From assembly GCA_022605955.1 (NCBI GenBank), contig JAKCOZ010000040.1, positions 744,001-808,000 on the forward strand: 64,000 nt of DNA. The letters are read 5' to 3'. The number at the start of each line of letters is the position of its first letter. The stretch's first letter is position 1. The stretch is from Rallus limicola (Eukaryota > Chordata > Aves > Gruiformes > Rallidae). The notes beneath the pieces are model-generated. The model was given only the letters and a program-made list of their open reading frames with translations. It had not been told where the DNA came from and did not search any database. A program made the translations under genes and the position numbers. Below are positions 1 to 12,837 of this stretch, in pieces.

Positions 1-1386
1 AAATAATTAAAAAAAAATTGGAGGTAGTTGGCTACTGTAGTTTTCATTCTTCAGTAATTAATTTAATTATACAGTGTGGACTTCAGTGTGTTCAGGTGCA
101 AGGTTGTCTAGGAACAGGATGCATGTGTAAGGTTGCAGGGTGGAAAGTATCTGTCTAGTGGAAAGCCTTTCCATCTGAGAAGGGCTTTTGATGTGATAAT
201 TGACAGCTGAAAATATGTGGAGCACCAGTGCAGTTCCTAGCATAAGAGGTTTGCATGGGCCCACCTTCCAAGCCTGCCAGGGTTCCCCTGGATGGCATCC
301 CTTCCCTCCCGTGCACTGATCACAGCACACAGCTTGGTGTTGGCAGCTGAGGGTGCGCTCTTCACCAACACCACTCGTCACTGGTCTCTAGCCCTTGACC
401 TCAACTGACCATCAACCTGACGTCTAGCCATTGACCTCAACTCTTTTGAGTGTCACCATCCAGGCAATTAGTGATCCTCTGAGTGGTCCATCCATCAAAT
501 CCATGTCGCACCCATTTAGAGACAAGGATACACTTGAACTGGAAACAATACTGATTCTTAAGAGGATTTCTTTTTGCATCAAGTGAGGTTGTGGCAACCT
601 GCCTTGTAAACAGCATTTGCTGTGTTAGCTGTGATTCTAAAAGGATTTGAAACTGCAGATCTGTTCTCACACCGTTCCCAGCTCCAGCTCCCTCTTTTGT
701 ACCCTCCTGTACAGATAAGGCTAAAGGGAGATCTTTGATTTCTGACCTGACTCCTCAGACTGCTGGGGAAGTGAACCTCCTTTGCACTCAGCCTTTCAGG
801 CTTTGGCCAGCAGCCTGCAAGGCATCATTAAAGCTTTTAACACTGTATGCAAGAAATAAGTCACAGCTTTGGGGCCTGTGTTTGCAGTTCATTAGCCTGT
901 CTTCTTCTGCTCTAGCATCTGCGTGGAGCTTGGAATACATCTCCAAGCTGTCTTGGTGCAGTGTGCATCTGAGGGGCAGTCACCTCATACCTCAGTTTCT
1001 GCCTTTGTTGCACAGATCTCCCCTTGAATCTCAGAGGAGTCCTTGGAAGCACTTTGTGCTGAGCTGCAGGGAAGTCCAGAAAGGCAATACAGCAGGAGAA
1101 GAAACCAGTGCTGAGTTTATCTGACATTCAACTCTCCTTTCTGCAGTCCAGGGCAACCACTGGAAGTGGCAGAGATTTTGTAACAGTAAGAATTCATAGA
1201 GTAACCATGTTGGTAGAGTTCTAACATCAAAGACCCAGTGCATGGCATGAAAGCAGGAGAATTTGAATGGGAGCTCAGGAAGAAGTTAAACTGTGTGTGA
1301 GATTCAGAAACTTCTCTTGGAAAACTTTTGGAATCTTTTGCATGCTGTCTCTCCTTAGGAGTAATTCATCTTTAGATGAATGGATC

Positions 1387-1885
1387 AGAGAATCACAGAA
1401 TCTCAGGGGTGGGAAGGGCCCTCCAGAGCTCCTGGGGTCCAACCCCCTGCCAAAGCAGCTCCCCAGCTCAGATTGCACAGGGCGGTGTCCAGACGGGGCT
1501 GGAATCTCTCCAGAGATGGAGACTCCACACCCCCCTGGGCAGCCTGGCCCAGGGCTCCCTCACCCTCCCTGGGGAAAAGTTCTGCCCCAGCTTGGGCTGG
1601 AACTTCCTCTGCTCTAACTTGCAGCCATTGCCCCTTGTCCTGTCCCCACAGACACTGACAAGGGGCTGGCTGATTCCCCCTGCATCCTCTGATTAAGATA
1701 ATTATAGACTTTAATTAGGTCCCCCCTTAGTCTTCTCTTCTCCAGGCTGAAGATCCCCAGCTCCCTCAGCCTTTTCTTCACAGGGGAGATGCTCCAGGCC
1801 CTTCAGCATCTTTGTAGCTCTTCTTTGGACTCTCTCCATTTTATCCCTGTCCTTTTTATACCAAGGAGACCAGAACTGGACATAA
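1387..1885 (-). mobile_element. CR1 LINE, 5'-truncated (young group B)
   Basis: The 3' tail AGAATCACAGAATC is at the left and is followed by GGGAAGGGCCCTCCAGAGCT. The body carries the diagnostic CCAAAGCAGCTCCCCAGCTC block shared almost base for base with the copies at 28280, 47117 and 50504. It encodes remnants of the ORF2 C-terminus on the minus strand. The end near 1885 is approximate. Confidence 0.92.
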
Positions 1886-2408
1886 AATCTGTCAAATGAT
1901 GACATGGGGGTTTTTTCAGACCAACCATGTCTTGTCAAAACCAGTGGTTTGCCAGAAAGCAAGCAGGCTTAGCTTTGGTTCAGTGGGTTTTCACAGCCTA
2001 TTGGAAGCCTGCAACAATTCAAGCCACATCTCCAGGCCTGTATTGGGTAAAAACATTCTGGTTATGAATTTGCAGTCTTGAGTTTTTTGTCTGCTTTAAT
2101 GTTCATGGGTTAAATCCTTGCAGCAGCAACTCTTTGTTCTTAGTGTGCCAGAAGTGCAGGTGTGTGGTAAGAAGAATGAAAGGCATTCTTCAAAAATTAG
2201 TGTTAAAGTTAGTGACTGAATGGAGGAAGCAGTGAGGGAACAATTTTACATGAAGTTAACAGTGGAAGTGACAATGTGTTCCTGTTCTGAAGTTTTGTTT
2301 GCCATAAAAGTCTCAGTTTATTTGTTTATAAACCCATATGACCATACTTTCTAGTGTGGTTCTCTAATACCTGTGTCTTGTGGCTGGTAAATGGGTTCAT
2401 CTCTTTTC

Positions 2409-3105
2409 AGAATCACAGAATCCCTGGGTTGGAAAAGACCTTTAAGATCATCAAGTCCAACCATTCCCACCCCAAGCTAAACCAGATCCCTGAGCACCTC
2501 ATCTCCCCTCTGTTAAACACACCCAGGGAAGGGGACTCAGCCCCTCCCTGGGCAGCCTGGGCCACAGCCCCACAACTCTGCCAGGGAAGAACTTTGCCCT
2601 CCCAGCTGCTCTGACCCTGCCCTGGGGCAGCTTGAGCCCATTGCCCCTTGTCCCAGCTCCTGTCCCCTGGCTGAAGAGACCAGTGCCCACCTCTCTGCAC
2701 CCTCCTGTCAGGGCAGGAGAGGTGGGGAGAAGGTCTCCCCTCAGCCTCCTCTTCTCCAGGCTGAACCCCCCCAGCTCCCTCAGCTGCTCCTCAGAGGATT
2801 TGCCCTCCAGCCCCTTCCCCAGCCTGGCTGCCCTTCTCTGGGCTCACTCCAGGACCTCCATGTCCTTCTGATGGTGAGGAGCCCAGAGCTGGACCCAGCA
2901 CTCCAGGTGCAGCCTCCCCAGTGCCCAGTCCAGGGGCACAATCCCCTCCCCAGACCTCCTGGCCACACTATTTCTGACACCAGCCAGGATGCCATTGGCC
3001 TTCCTGGCCACCTGGGCTCACTGCTGGCTCCTGTTCAGCCTGCAGCCACCCAACACCCCCAGGTCCTTCTGTGCCTGACAGCTCTCCAGCCAGTCTCCCC
3101 TTCTC
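2409..3105 (-). mobile_element. CR1 LINE, 5'-truncated (group C)
   Basis: The 3' tail AGAATCACAGAATC is at the left, then the GACCTTTAAGATCATCAAGT block. At about 700 bp it is one of the longer copies, reaching into sequence antisense to the reverse-transcriptase C-terminal region. It is related to the plus-strand copies at 10871 and 59843. Confidence 0.92.
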
Positions 3106-3885
3106 CCTAAACACTTCTTACTAGTGTTAGTCACAGGATGGGGAACTCTGAGTCTTCCATAGTGAGAACAGATGCAATTCCTTATTTTTTCTTAGGGAAA
3201 CAGAAGCAGCTGATGTCAGCATCTCTCTGCTATTTGGAGGAGCTAGGATTTCAACATCAAATGTGATGCAGCTGGAATGAAATTTCCAGGATAGGAGAGA
3301 TCCAGGGCCTATTTGGAAAGGGAGAGAAAAAAAACCCCAGCATACAAATGCCTTCTTTTTGACCTCTAGCTGATTAGGAAAAAACATCTATAAAATCTGC
3401 AGAAATAATTCACTGGGAATGAGTTTGCCTCTGGGGAAGCCAGTCTTGTCCTTCCAGTTTCAACCACACAACTCCAGGATGTGAACTCCTGTTGATACTG
3501 ATGGGATGTATCCTGATCTATACATTTAACCCATATACTCACCCCACTGAGCATAGGACCTCACAGCTAAATTATCCCTTTTTAGGTTTGGCTTTGCACT
3601 GTAGGATTTACTTTTGTGCTGCAAGCAGAGGTACCCAGGCACTGTGTCCCCTGGCACAGATAATGTCCTGCCAGATGGAAAATCTGTCAACATTTGTTTG
3701 GGTAATGAAGTCTTTACAAATATTTGGGTCATTGCCATAGCTGTTTGGCACAGGCAGCAGAACATGTAGAGGCTTCACTCAGGCATAAGGATTCATCTGC
3801 TTACACTACAATTTAAGGGTTGAACAGTCAGAAAAGGAGCACTGGAGATGTTCATATAGCCTGGAGATACATGTAGATTGTGAGT

Positions 3886-4182
3886 GAATCACAGGGGTTG
3901 GAAGGGACCTCCAGAGCCCATCAGGTCCAACCCCCTGCCAAAGCAGGGTCCCTAGGACAGGGCACACAGATCAGAGTCCAGATGGGGCTGGAATCTCTCC
4001 AGAGAAGGAGACTCCACACCCCCCTGGGCAGCCTGGCCCAGGGCTCCCTCACCCTCACTGGGGAAAAGTTCTGCCCCACATTGGTGCAGAACTCCCTGTG
4101 CTCCAACTTGAGCCCAGCCCCCCTTGTCCTGTCCCCACAGACACTGAGAAGAGGCTGCCCATGGCCCCCCCATGTCCCACAC
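3886..4182 (-). mobile_element. CR1 LINE 3' fragment (group B-related)
   Basis: Starts GAATCACAGGGGTTGGAAGG and shares the 'CATCAGGTCCAACCCCCTGC' block with 31704 and 54199. About 300 bp, 5' truncated. Confidence 0.9.
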
Positions 4183-4796
4183 TTGAGCTATTTATAAACA
4201 TGCCCTCAGAGATTCTTACAGATAGAAAGCAGCCAGGTTTGGGTTTTATTTTAACTTTTTGTAGGACAGCTGAGTGCCCACCAAGACCCTCAGGTGTGTT
4301 CCCATCTCTTAGAACCTTGCCCAAAAAGATAACTACAGAAATCCTCTGGAGTTCATTTTGATGTTAAAACTCCCTGTATTTGCAGTTTATGGCTTGAGCC
4401 ATAGGGAGATTTTTCCATAAGATTTCTGTTTCCACATCCAGCTAGACACACAGTGAACACTGCCTTGAAAACCAAGGGACTTGGTGTCTCTGTAGGCTCC
4501 CTCTGTTCACAAAGTGTGCAGGAGCTCAGTTACCTTGCAGCCCAAGCCTTCCAGCACGTTCTGCTAGCGCTGACCAGACTGTACCAGGAGATCACATGCC
4601 ATGATAAAACATAGGTTGGGTTTTTTTCCCAGGAAAGAAAGACAAATAATGGGACTGGCATAGGGAAGTAATCAGATTCCAAATGAAATACAGTGGGTTA
4701 ATGGGAAGAAGGAGTCACCGGCCACCTCGTAGTAATGGTTATCTGCCCTCCCTAGAGATTGTGTTCCAGTGTGTAAGAAGCATTAGCCTAGCAAGT

Positions 4797-5178
4797 CATA
4801 GAATCCCAGCCTGGTCTGGGCTGGAAGGGACCCCAAGGAGCACAGAGCTCCAACCCCCTGCCACAGGCAGGGACACCAACCTCCAGGCCTGGAGCTACAC
4901 AAGGTTGCCCAGGGCCCCAGCCAACCTGGCCTTCAACACCCCCAGGGACGGGGCACCCACCCCCTCTCTGGGCAGCCCCTGCCAGCCCCTCCCCACTCTC
5001 TCTGCACAGAACTTCCCCCTCAGATCTCCTCTAACCCTTCCCTCCTCCAGCTTCACTCCAGCCCCCTTGTCCTGCCAGGCTCTGCCCTTGAACAAGCTGA
5101 TTCCCCTCCTGTTCCTCTGCTCCCTTCAGGGACTGGCAGGCTGCAATGAGGTCCCCCCACATCCTTCTCTTCTCCAGC
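4797..5178 (-). mobile_element. CR1 LINE, 5'-truncated (young group A)
   Basis: Starts CATAGAATCCCAGCCTGGTC, then CAAGGAGCACAGAGCTCC and the CCTCCAGGCCTGGAGCTACA block. This block defines the most numerous young group in the window. The copy ends at about 5178 next to TCCAGCTCCTGC. Confidence 0.92.
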
Positions 5179-5616
5179 TCCTGCTTACTTAGCCCCACAA
5201 GACTGTTAGCTGGCAGTAGAGGCAGTTTATAACTGGTTTTTAATTTATGTTACATAGATAACCATTAATCTTAGAAGTGACTATCCTGCACTTTGTGTTA
5301 TCTCTGATGTTTTCTTAGTTTGGTCAAAAATTTACATCCAGAAAGAGTTACAATATTCTGCCACAGAAGGGTTTAAGAGATCAAGTTCCATGTGTGCTCT
5401 GCTTGGTTGTCAACCCAGAAAGCAGCATTCTCTCCTGCACCAGTATGGCTCTAAATATTCCTGTGAATTTATAATCCACAGCTAATTCACTTCTGGGCAC
5501 AGTATATTTAGCATCTATTACCATGAAAAAATAAAAAAAATCAAAGGTTTGGTTATCAGTACCTCCTGGGGACATGAATACTGAGATGATTCACCACGTT
5601 CTAATAGTTCTCTTGA

Positions 5617-5871
<255 letters not shown>

Positions 5872-7143
5872 TGAAATGTCTTTCTACCATGTTTTCTGTG
5901 AACTGTGTATGTCTCTGTAGCTCTTTGTTTTACTGGTTAAAATGGTTCTTTTGCTCAGATCATCAGCTGAATGACCAAGTCAGGTATTCAGATCAGAATC
6001 CACAGACCCAGAATACACCATAAGACACCCTCTGTCCATACATGTAGGTCTCCAGTATAAGGAAGCCTGTCACTGTAGGGGTGATTTTGGAAAATGAAAG
6101 AGCTGCTCCATCCTATAATAGTGCCTTTCTGGAAAAACATGTTATTTTTCCTTAGAAGTGGTCAGTCATGGGGAAAAATAAAGTAAATCCAGGCTCTAAA
6201 AGTTGGTTATGGGCACTAGAAAGTGTAAATTCAAAGGCAGAAGTGATACAAGTAACATGTTGCTGACCTGCCACATGGTGGGTATTTTCCACATTCTCAG
6301 TGAGGATGGAGACTGCAGCTTTACAATTTTTATTGTAAAACCATGAATTATTTTATGTGCTGATTACCCAATTATCCCCTGGGACTGCAGGAAGGTTGGG
6401 GATGCTGTTTGCAATCCTGTCGATTGCCACATTTCTCAGCAGGAATCCTGGGACAGAGAGCAGTGGGCCAGATGCTGTTGTTCCCTGACTACTTCTGCAT
6501 ACCAGTTATTTCTACTCAGGCTTCATTTTTTCCTTCCTCCATGAATGAGCATGAAAAAGGAGGAATGAAAACTCCCACAGCTGTACAAGTTCTTCCTCTG
6601 AGATGGGCAAAGGGGGTACTAGAGCTGGGATATGCTTCTGGCAGATGGAAAGAAATACTAGCTTCAGTTTGGTGGAGCTTGAGGAGTTCTGAAAACTGAA
6701 GTGTGACACTCCCAGTTAGTGTTACAACTCAGTGACACAGATTGGGGTGGGCAAAAAGAGTCTGTGGGCAAAAAGGCCTGTCCCTGCCCAGTTTGATCTA
6801 GGCTCTTGCAGAGTCAATCTCAATTACAGTTCTTAGTGGTTGTCTGCCATACCTGCTGGTGTTTTCTCACTGTGGTAAACAAGGAGGAACTTTGTAGCTG
6901 AGTTATGCTGGAGGCAGGTTTAAAATTAACTCACCAGTGAAATGTGATAGTTCTGTTTGACTTTGAAATGTAGAGTAAGGACAGTGAAGTGAAGGTCAAC
7001 ATGGTAGCATGCTCCTTCATTGGCACTTTAGAATTGTACTCTCTGGGAGGCAGATGTGGTATGCTAAAGATCTGGAAGGCAGCCCTTATGACACTGCCTT
7101 TCACAGAGGAAGGCTGTAAACCCTTCTGAGCAGTTGCAGAGGG

Positions 7144-8027
7144 TGTCGTGGTTTAACCCCAGCCAGCAACTAAGCACCATACAGCTCCTCACTCACTCCC
7201 ACCCCAGTGTGATGGGGAAGAGAATTCAGAAGGGTGAAAGTGAGGAAACCTGTGAGCTGGGGAGAAAGCAGCTTAATAAGTAAAGCAAAAGCCATGCACA
7301 TAAGCAAAGCAAATCAAGGAATTCATTCCCTGCTTCCCATGGGCCAGGGAAAGCAGGGCTGCACCGTGCATAATGGTTATTTGGGAAGAGGAACAGCATC
7401 TCTCCAAATACCCCTCCTTCCTTCTTCTTCCCCCAGCTCTATATGGTGAGCACGATGTCATACAGTATGGAGTAGCCTATGGTCAGTTAGGGTCAGCTGT
7501 CCTGGCTGTGCCACCTCTCAGCTTCTTGTGCACCCTCAGCCTACTTGCTGGTGGGGTGAGAAGCAGAAGAGTCCTTGACTCTGGCAAGCACTGCTCAGCT
7601 TAACAAAACCATCCCTGTATTATCAACACAGTCGTCAGCAGAAATCCAAAGCATAGGATAGAACCACAGGATGTGTTGGGTTGGAAGGGACCTTCAGAGC
7701 CCATCTAGTCCCACCCTGCAGTGACAGGGACAACTTCACTAGAGCAGGTCACTCAGAGCCCCATCAAGCCTGACCTTGGATGTCTCCAGGGATGGGGCCT
7801 CCACCACCTCTCTGGGCAGCCTGTCCCAGTGTCCCACCACCCTCATATTGCAGAACTTTTTCCTAACACCCAACCTAAATCTCCCCTTTTCTAATTTAAC
7901 CCATCCCCCTTGTCCCATCACTCCATGCCCTCAGGAACAGTTCTTCCCCAGCTCCCTCACAGCCACCTTTAGCCCAGTACTAGCTACTGTGAAGAAAACT
8001 AATTCTATTCCTGCCAAAACCAGCACA
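7144..8027 (+). mobile_element. Avian ERV-type solo LTR interrupted by CR1
   Basis: The left end TGTCGTGGTTTAACCCCAGC matches the start of a very common avian endogenous retroviral LTR family. The right end (about 7971-8027: GCTACTGTGAAGAAAACTAA followed by a CCAAAACCAGCACA end) matches the usual 3' end of the same family. The two parts (7144-7656 and about 7971-8027) are separated by a CR1 copy, so the LTR is older than that CR1. No internal retroviral genes are visible. A clear target-site duplication was not seen. The family assignment is from recollection of the consensus, not a search. Confidence 0.7.
7658..7970 (-). mobile_element. CR1 LINE, 3' fragment, nested in LTR
   Basis: The 3' tail (ATAGAACCACAGG side) lies at the left, followed by TTGGGTTGGAAGGGACCTTC and the 'CCATCTAGTCCCACCC' block, so the element is on the minus strand. 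It is truncated at its 5' end (right side). It belongs with the copies at 61822 and 44240 (shared GACCTT/ACTAGAGCAGG blocks) and sits inside the LTR. Confidence 0.9.
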
Positions 8028-8467
8028 GAAAGTCAATTCTCTTCCATGTATAAAATGAATAATCTCTAAAACTTTCTAATTTATGGCAGCAGGCTCTCAA
8101 GAAATGTTGAGGATTAATTGTTTTAGGTGTTTAACTTGCTACTGATTAGACAGTTGCCTTGACCTGAGAAGCCTCTGTGGCTCAAGGCAAATGTAACCCA
8201 CTTGCTGTTGCTGTGGTTCAAAGCCAGCTGTGGTTCTGATGCAAATGTGTGTGCACAGTTCATCTCTTCACTTGTCTCAGAAAAAAATTCTCTCTGGAGA
8301 ATAGGCTTGGTCCATATCTCCCAGTGCATGTGGGAAGGGGGAAAAATTGTGTCTGGAAAAGCAGGTCAAAGAGGAAGCAGCTGAGAAGCAATAAAATTAA
8401 GTTGGGTTTCTCAAAGGGCAGCTTGCTGTATCATCATCCCTGGATACCTGCCCCCAGGATTTACTGA

Positions 8468-8815
8468 TGTGGTGGGTTAAGCTTGGCTGGATGCCCATCA
8501 CCAGCAGTGACCATGACAGGCAAAACAGGCTCAACTTGGGGACATTACATTACTTTATTACCAATGAAATCAGAGCAGGATAATGAGAAACAAAACCAGG
8601 TCTTCAAAGAAAGGTCTGTAGCATGGGTTCTTCCCAAGGGTTTCAGTTCTTCACTAGCTGCTCCAGCATGGGCTGCATTCCTTCAGGAACAGACTGCTCC
8701 AGCATGGGCCCCCCACGGGGTCACACGTCCTGCCAGAAAACCTATCCTTGGTGCCACCACCCGTAGCTACTAACAGCGCTAGCAGCTCCTCCCAGGTTCC
8801 ACGTCTTGTGCAGCA
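8468..8815 (+). mobile_element. Avian ERV-type LTR fragment
   Basis: It starts with TGTGGTGGGTTAAGCTTGGC, typical of an abundant bird LTR family, and carries the repeated 'GCTCCAGCATGGGC' and 'CACGGGGTCACACGTCCTGC' modules of that family. The right boundary is approximate and no retroviral genes are present. It lies just upstream of the last DUSP3 exon. Confidence 0.65.
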
Positions 8816-8926
8816 GTCAGAATTTACCTGCCTCAAGCTGCTGAAGGGCTGGCATTACCACACTTCCTCTGCTACCTAGTTTGTGTTGCTCTTCAACAAT
8901 ACCTTCCAGTATAACCCAAGCTGTGA

Positions 8927-9148
<222 letters not shown>

Positions 9149-9385
9149 AAGAAAGCACCATGCTGTTTTTTGAAGTGTCTCAGCCCATCAGAGGACGTTA
9201 TTAGGTGCTTTAGATTCCCAAACCACCCAAGCTACATCGCCTGACGGGAGGGAGGGAGACAGAATCCCTGCTTTGGGCTAGTGAAAGTCTCTTTCTTGAA
9301 CTCTGGATCTGTCTTTCAAGAGGACACAAAGTTGGGTCACTGGTGGGAGCTGGTGCAATAAAGAGGTGTTTCTAAGAGGGGTAAC
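9149..9385 (+). other. DUSP3: DUSP3 3' UTR (minimum extent)
   Basis: Non-coding sequence after the DUSP3 stop. The first good polyadenylation signal is 9357-9362. A second AATAAA at 10155-10160 could give a longer form, and long DUSP3 3' UTRs are known in mammals. Confidence 0.6.
9357..9362 (+). terminator. DUSP3: Polyadenylation signal AATAAA (DUSP3, proximal)
   Basis: A canonical AATAAA 209 bp after the DUSP3 stop, followed within 25-35 bases by a GT-rich stretch (GTGTGGTT near 9395). Use of the site is inferred. Confidence 0.6.
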
Positions 9386-10154
9386 TCCTTCACGTGTGGT
9401 TCAGACACCCCCTCCCCAGGCTCTGTGGTTCGCACTGGCACTGAGTGGGATTCAGTTCAGCTTTGCCTTGTAGCCCACCAGAGCACGATACTGGGAGAGC
9501 CCCGACGCATCTCTTCACTCTTAATTAAAGGACTGTATTTTCTAAAGCTTTCCTTTTTCCATGCACACAGGTGCCTAACGTTAGGTAGGAGCTCCCAGGA
9601 GCAGAAGAGCATATCTATACACACACATAGGTATATATATGTTTCTATATACACATGCACAGATGCACTCATACAAAGTGAAGCGTAAGCAGCGCTGTGT
9701 TCAGTGTGGATTGATGCAATACACAGCATGTGGTAGTAAAGCCCTTCAGAGCCCAGTCCTGATGCACACTGTGTCCTCCTTGCTGTTGTGATTGACATGA
9801 AATAGTCCAGTATTAAATGCTCTTTTATTTTTGTTTTGAAGTCAAGAGTGAATGTTGAGGAAGAAACTTGAGCAGGGAAGAAATAATGTCTGTATTTAGG
9901 AGTGTGATAAAGACCTGAATATCAGAATACAGTGGCTCCTGAGTTTTGTATTGAATTCAGTGTCTGTCTCTCCCATCTTTATTATTGCTGGTTGTTAATG
10001 TGGAATGGGGATGACTTGTGGTAGGGCAGCATGGGTGTGCTTACAGAGCAGCTTGCAGAAGTCCGCTCTACTTCTTCAACTGCATGGGTATTGGTAAATA
10101 GAAATCAGCCTAGTTACGTTCCACATGGGATAGGAAACGTTTCCTCTCTCTTAA

Positions 10155-10160
10155 AATAAA
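10155..10160 (+). terminator. DUSP3: Polyadenylation signal AATAAA (DUSP3, possible distal)
   Basis: A canonical hexamer about 1 kb after the DUSP3 stop in non-repetitive DNA. It is only a candidate for a longer 3' UTR; no transcript evidence is available here. Confidence 0.35.
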
Positions 10161-10870
10161 GGATGTCTTGATTCTGTTTGCCATACAGAGGAACTGAGTC
10201 AGTGCAGCAGTGGGAGAAGGAGCACTGTGTCAGTGTAACTGTGAGTTACAGCACTGTGTGAAGGCAGAGCACTTCCCACTGCAACCTCAGAACCGTTGGT
10301 GAAGCTAACAGAACCTCACATGTACATGTTCCCTTCTTATCTGTGCTTTAGTGGCATTCTAGTCTGAAAACCTGAACACTGTCTTAAGCATATACACAGT
10401 TGGATCATTAACACTCATAAGCCCAGATCTGCTTCTTTGTTTTCAGGTCACTCATCAAAAGTCACCAAGGATGTATGGTGTTTTACTTGTTGGGGTGGTG
10501 TGGTTCTGGGGGGTGGGAGCAGAGGGAGGGAGTTCTTTATGGAGCTAGATAACATTCTTGAAATTAAACTCCAGAAGGTGTTCTCCTGCTTGCAGACAAA
10601 CCTTACTTCTCTTGCCTTTGTGTCACCAGCCTTTTCTCTTTGTGTCCTTTCAAGGGGCAATCAGGCAACACTCTGCATGGCGTTCCCTTTCCCCTGCGCT
10701 CGGGCAGTATTCGGTGCTTGTTTTGAATGGGGCTGGTTCAGTAATAATGAGCAGTAATTAGTTTGATTGGTAATTGCAATCCTGTTTCGTTTCTCCCGTT
10801 ACATCAGTATTAAATTCATTGCTTCTGCAAAACTCTTAGTTACTAATTTCATGCTGTGTACCTTGGGGAA

Positions 10871-11330
10871 CAGGACATGGAGGTCCTGGAGTGAGTCCAG
10901 AGAAGGGCAACCAGGCTGGGGAAGGGGCTGGAGGGCAAATCCTCTGAGGAGCAGCTGAGGGAGCTGGGGGGGTTGAGCCTGGAGAAGAGGAGGCTGAGGG
11001 GAGACCTTCTCCCCACCTCCCCTGCCCTGCCAGGAGGGTGCAGAGAGGTGGGTGCTGGTCTCTTCAGCCAGGGGACAGGAGCTGGGACAAGGGGCAATGG
11101 GCTCAAGCTGCCCCAGGGCAGGGTCAGAGCAGCTGGGAGGGCAAAGTTCTTCCCTGGCAGAGCTGTGGGGCTGTGGCCCAGGCTGCCCAGGGAGGGGCTG
11201 AGTCCCCTTCCCTGGGTGTGTTTAACAGAGGGGAGATGAGGTGCTCAGGGATCTGGTTTAGCTTGGGGTGGGAATGGTTGGACTTGATGATCTTAAAGGT
11301 CTTTTCCAACCCAGGGATTCTGTGTGATTC
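10871..11330 (+). mobile_element. CR1 LINE, 5'-truncated (group C)
   Basis: Plus-strand copy ending in GATGATCTTAAAGGTCTTTT, then CCAACCCAGGGATTCTGTG. It is the reverse-complement relative of 2409-3105, to which it is very similar over its whole length. Confidence 0.92.
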
Positions 11331-11972
11331 AGTAATACCAGCCTTAACTTTTCTATTACACTGACATTTTGTACTGCAGGCTTATTTATAAATAATCCTG
11401 TTAACATTTTTACTGTGGGCATAGATTTTCTCTCTCTCTCATCTCACTCTGTGCATTCATAACAGCTGTCTGTGCTGGGGGGGGGGAACAAAAAGCACTT
11501 TAACCTGTGCCTAGAACTGAAAATTCCAGTCCATTGAATAGCTCAGAAACCATTGGGCTATAGATTTTTGTTACTCTTCCATAGATAGTAAAAGAAGGTA
11601 TTATCTGTCAGATTAAAGCCAGAATGATTTACTGAATTAAGCCTGCTTACCTCATGGTGATGTTTTCACATTTTTCAGTATCAAGAAATACTGAGGAGTC
11701 AAGGCACACAGGAATTTGGGTTTATATTCAAGATACTGTTTTAAGTCATAGGACAGTGCTGAGTTTGGTAACTTCAGTGGTACTCTCACCCATTTATCTC
11801 AATTACAACAAAACTGAGTTAACAAATGCTTTGTAATAGGGTGGGAAGAGGAATAAATAAGCCAATGTTAACAACTGATTTTAAAACTTGATCTCTAAGA
11901 TGCTATATCCTATTTTGAGTTACTGACAGGTGACTCCAATGAAATAATTTCTAGTCCTGCTCTCAGAGCAGG

Positions 11973-11982
11973 CTAAAAATAG
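11973..11982. promoter_or_regulatory. Perfect MEF2 consensus site
   Basis: CTAAAAATAG matches the MEF2 consensus YTA(A/T)4TAR exactly. It lies in unique DNA about 5.3 kb upstream of the SOST start codon. MEF2C drives SOST in mammalian osteocytes, though through a downstream enhancer. Function here is only suggested; a match this short can occur by chance. Confidence 0.3.
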
Positions 11983-12415
11983 TTAGAATGTCAGACTGCT
12001 GCTCCATTAATGGATCATTGCCTTCCCCTTTTAGTCTTACCTTGCTGCTTTAAGTACAGTAATATTGCAAATTGCCTATTTTAACTGTCCAAGAAGAATG
12101 TCTCTAATCCATAACAATATGCTGTATACTTCAAAATTTCTCCAACTGTAGAAGGAAACATATAAAAATGGGCATGAGAGATCCCTTTCCATGCAACATG
12201 AACTTGAGAAAGCACTGGAAGGAATACACCTTTTTATTCTACTGACATCACTTGCCCTTTGCTGTACAATGATCCTTCCAAGGATGCTTATTCTGGAGGA
12301 TACTTTTAAGAACAACTTGCAAACAGAAGCACTGAACTTTGGGAGTTGAAACCTCTTGGTTATAGCTAAAATAGTGTGATGGGGATTTACAGGAGTGTGT
12401 TTATCCAGAATAGCA

Positions 12416-12467
12416 GTGTGGAAAGCCACTTCTTGTGTGGAAAGCCACTTCTTGTGTGGAAAGCCAC
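12416..12467. repeat. 19-bp tandem repeat, about 2.8 copies
   Basis: The unit GTGTGGAAAGCCACTTCTT occurs twice in full and once in part, with no mismatch in the first two units, so the duplication is recent. Confidence 0.9.
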
Positions 12468-12837
12468 TCTGGAGATGGGATGGGGTCTCTGGAACAGAGA
12501 ACAAATACAATTACCATGGTAAATCCAGCACAATGAAGGAAAAGCAATAGCATTGGGGTTTTGTCTTTAAGAGTCCCTGCACTGGAGGTGAGACTCTATT
12601 AGCATTTCATAGCAAGGAGCAAAGGAGTCCAGAGAGATAAAATGATGCTGTATGTAAAAATAAATTCCCCTTCTACTCATGCTGAACCAAGTCTTTCTTG
12701 GGTGTTGCATAAGCACAGGAGAGAAATTTGTATCTAAAAATTAAGGTTCAAAGCAAAAATTACATTTTTCTGAGTGTTTTCTTCATCCTTTGGTCCTGCA
12801 GCTGAGGCTGCAGTGTTGGCAGGTGGTGTATGGAGTA

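Noticed and set aside
12076..12510. 144-residue open frame on the minus strand
   Set aside because: No recognisable domain; its beginning includes the 19-bp tandem repeat. No splice sites or conservation are evident by eye.
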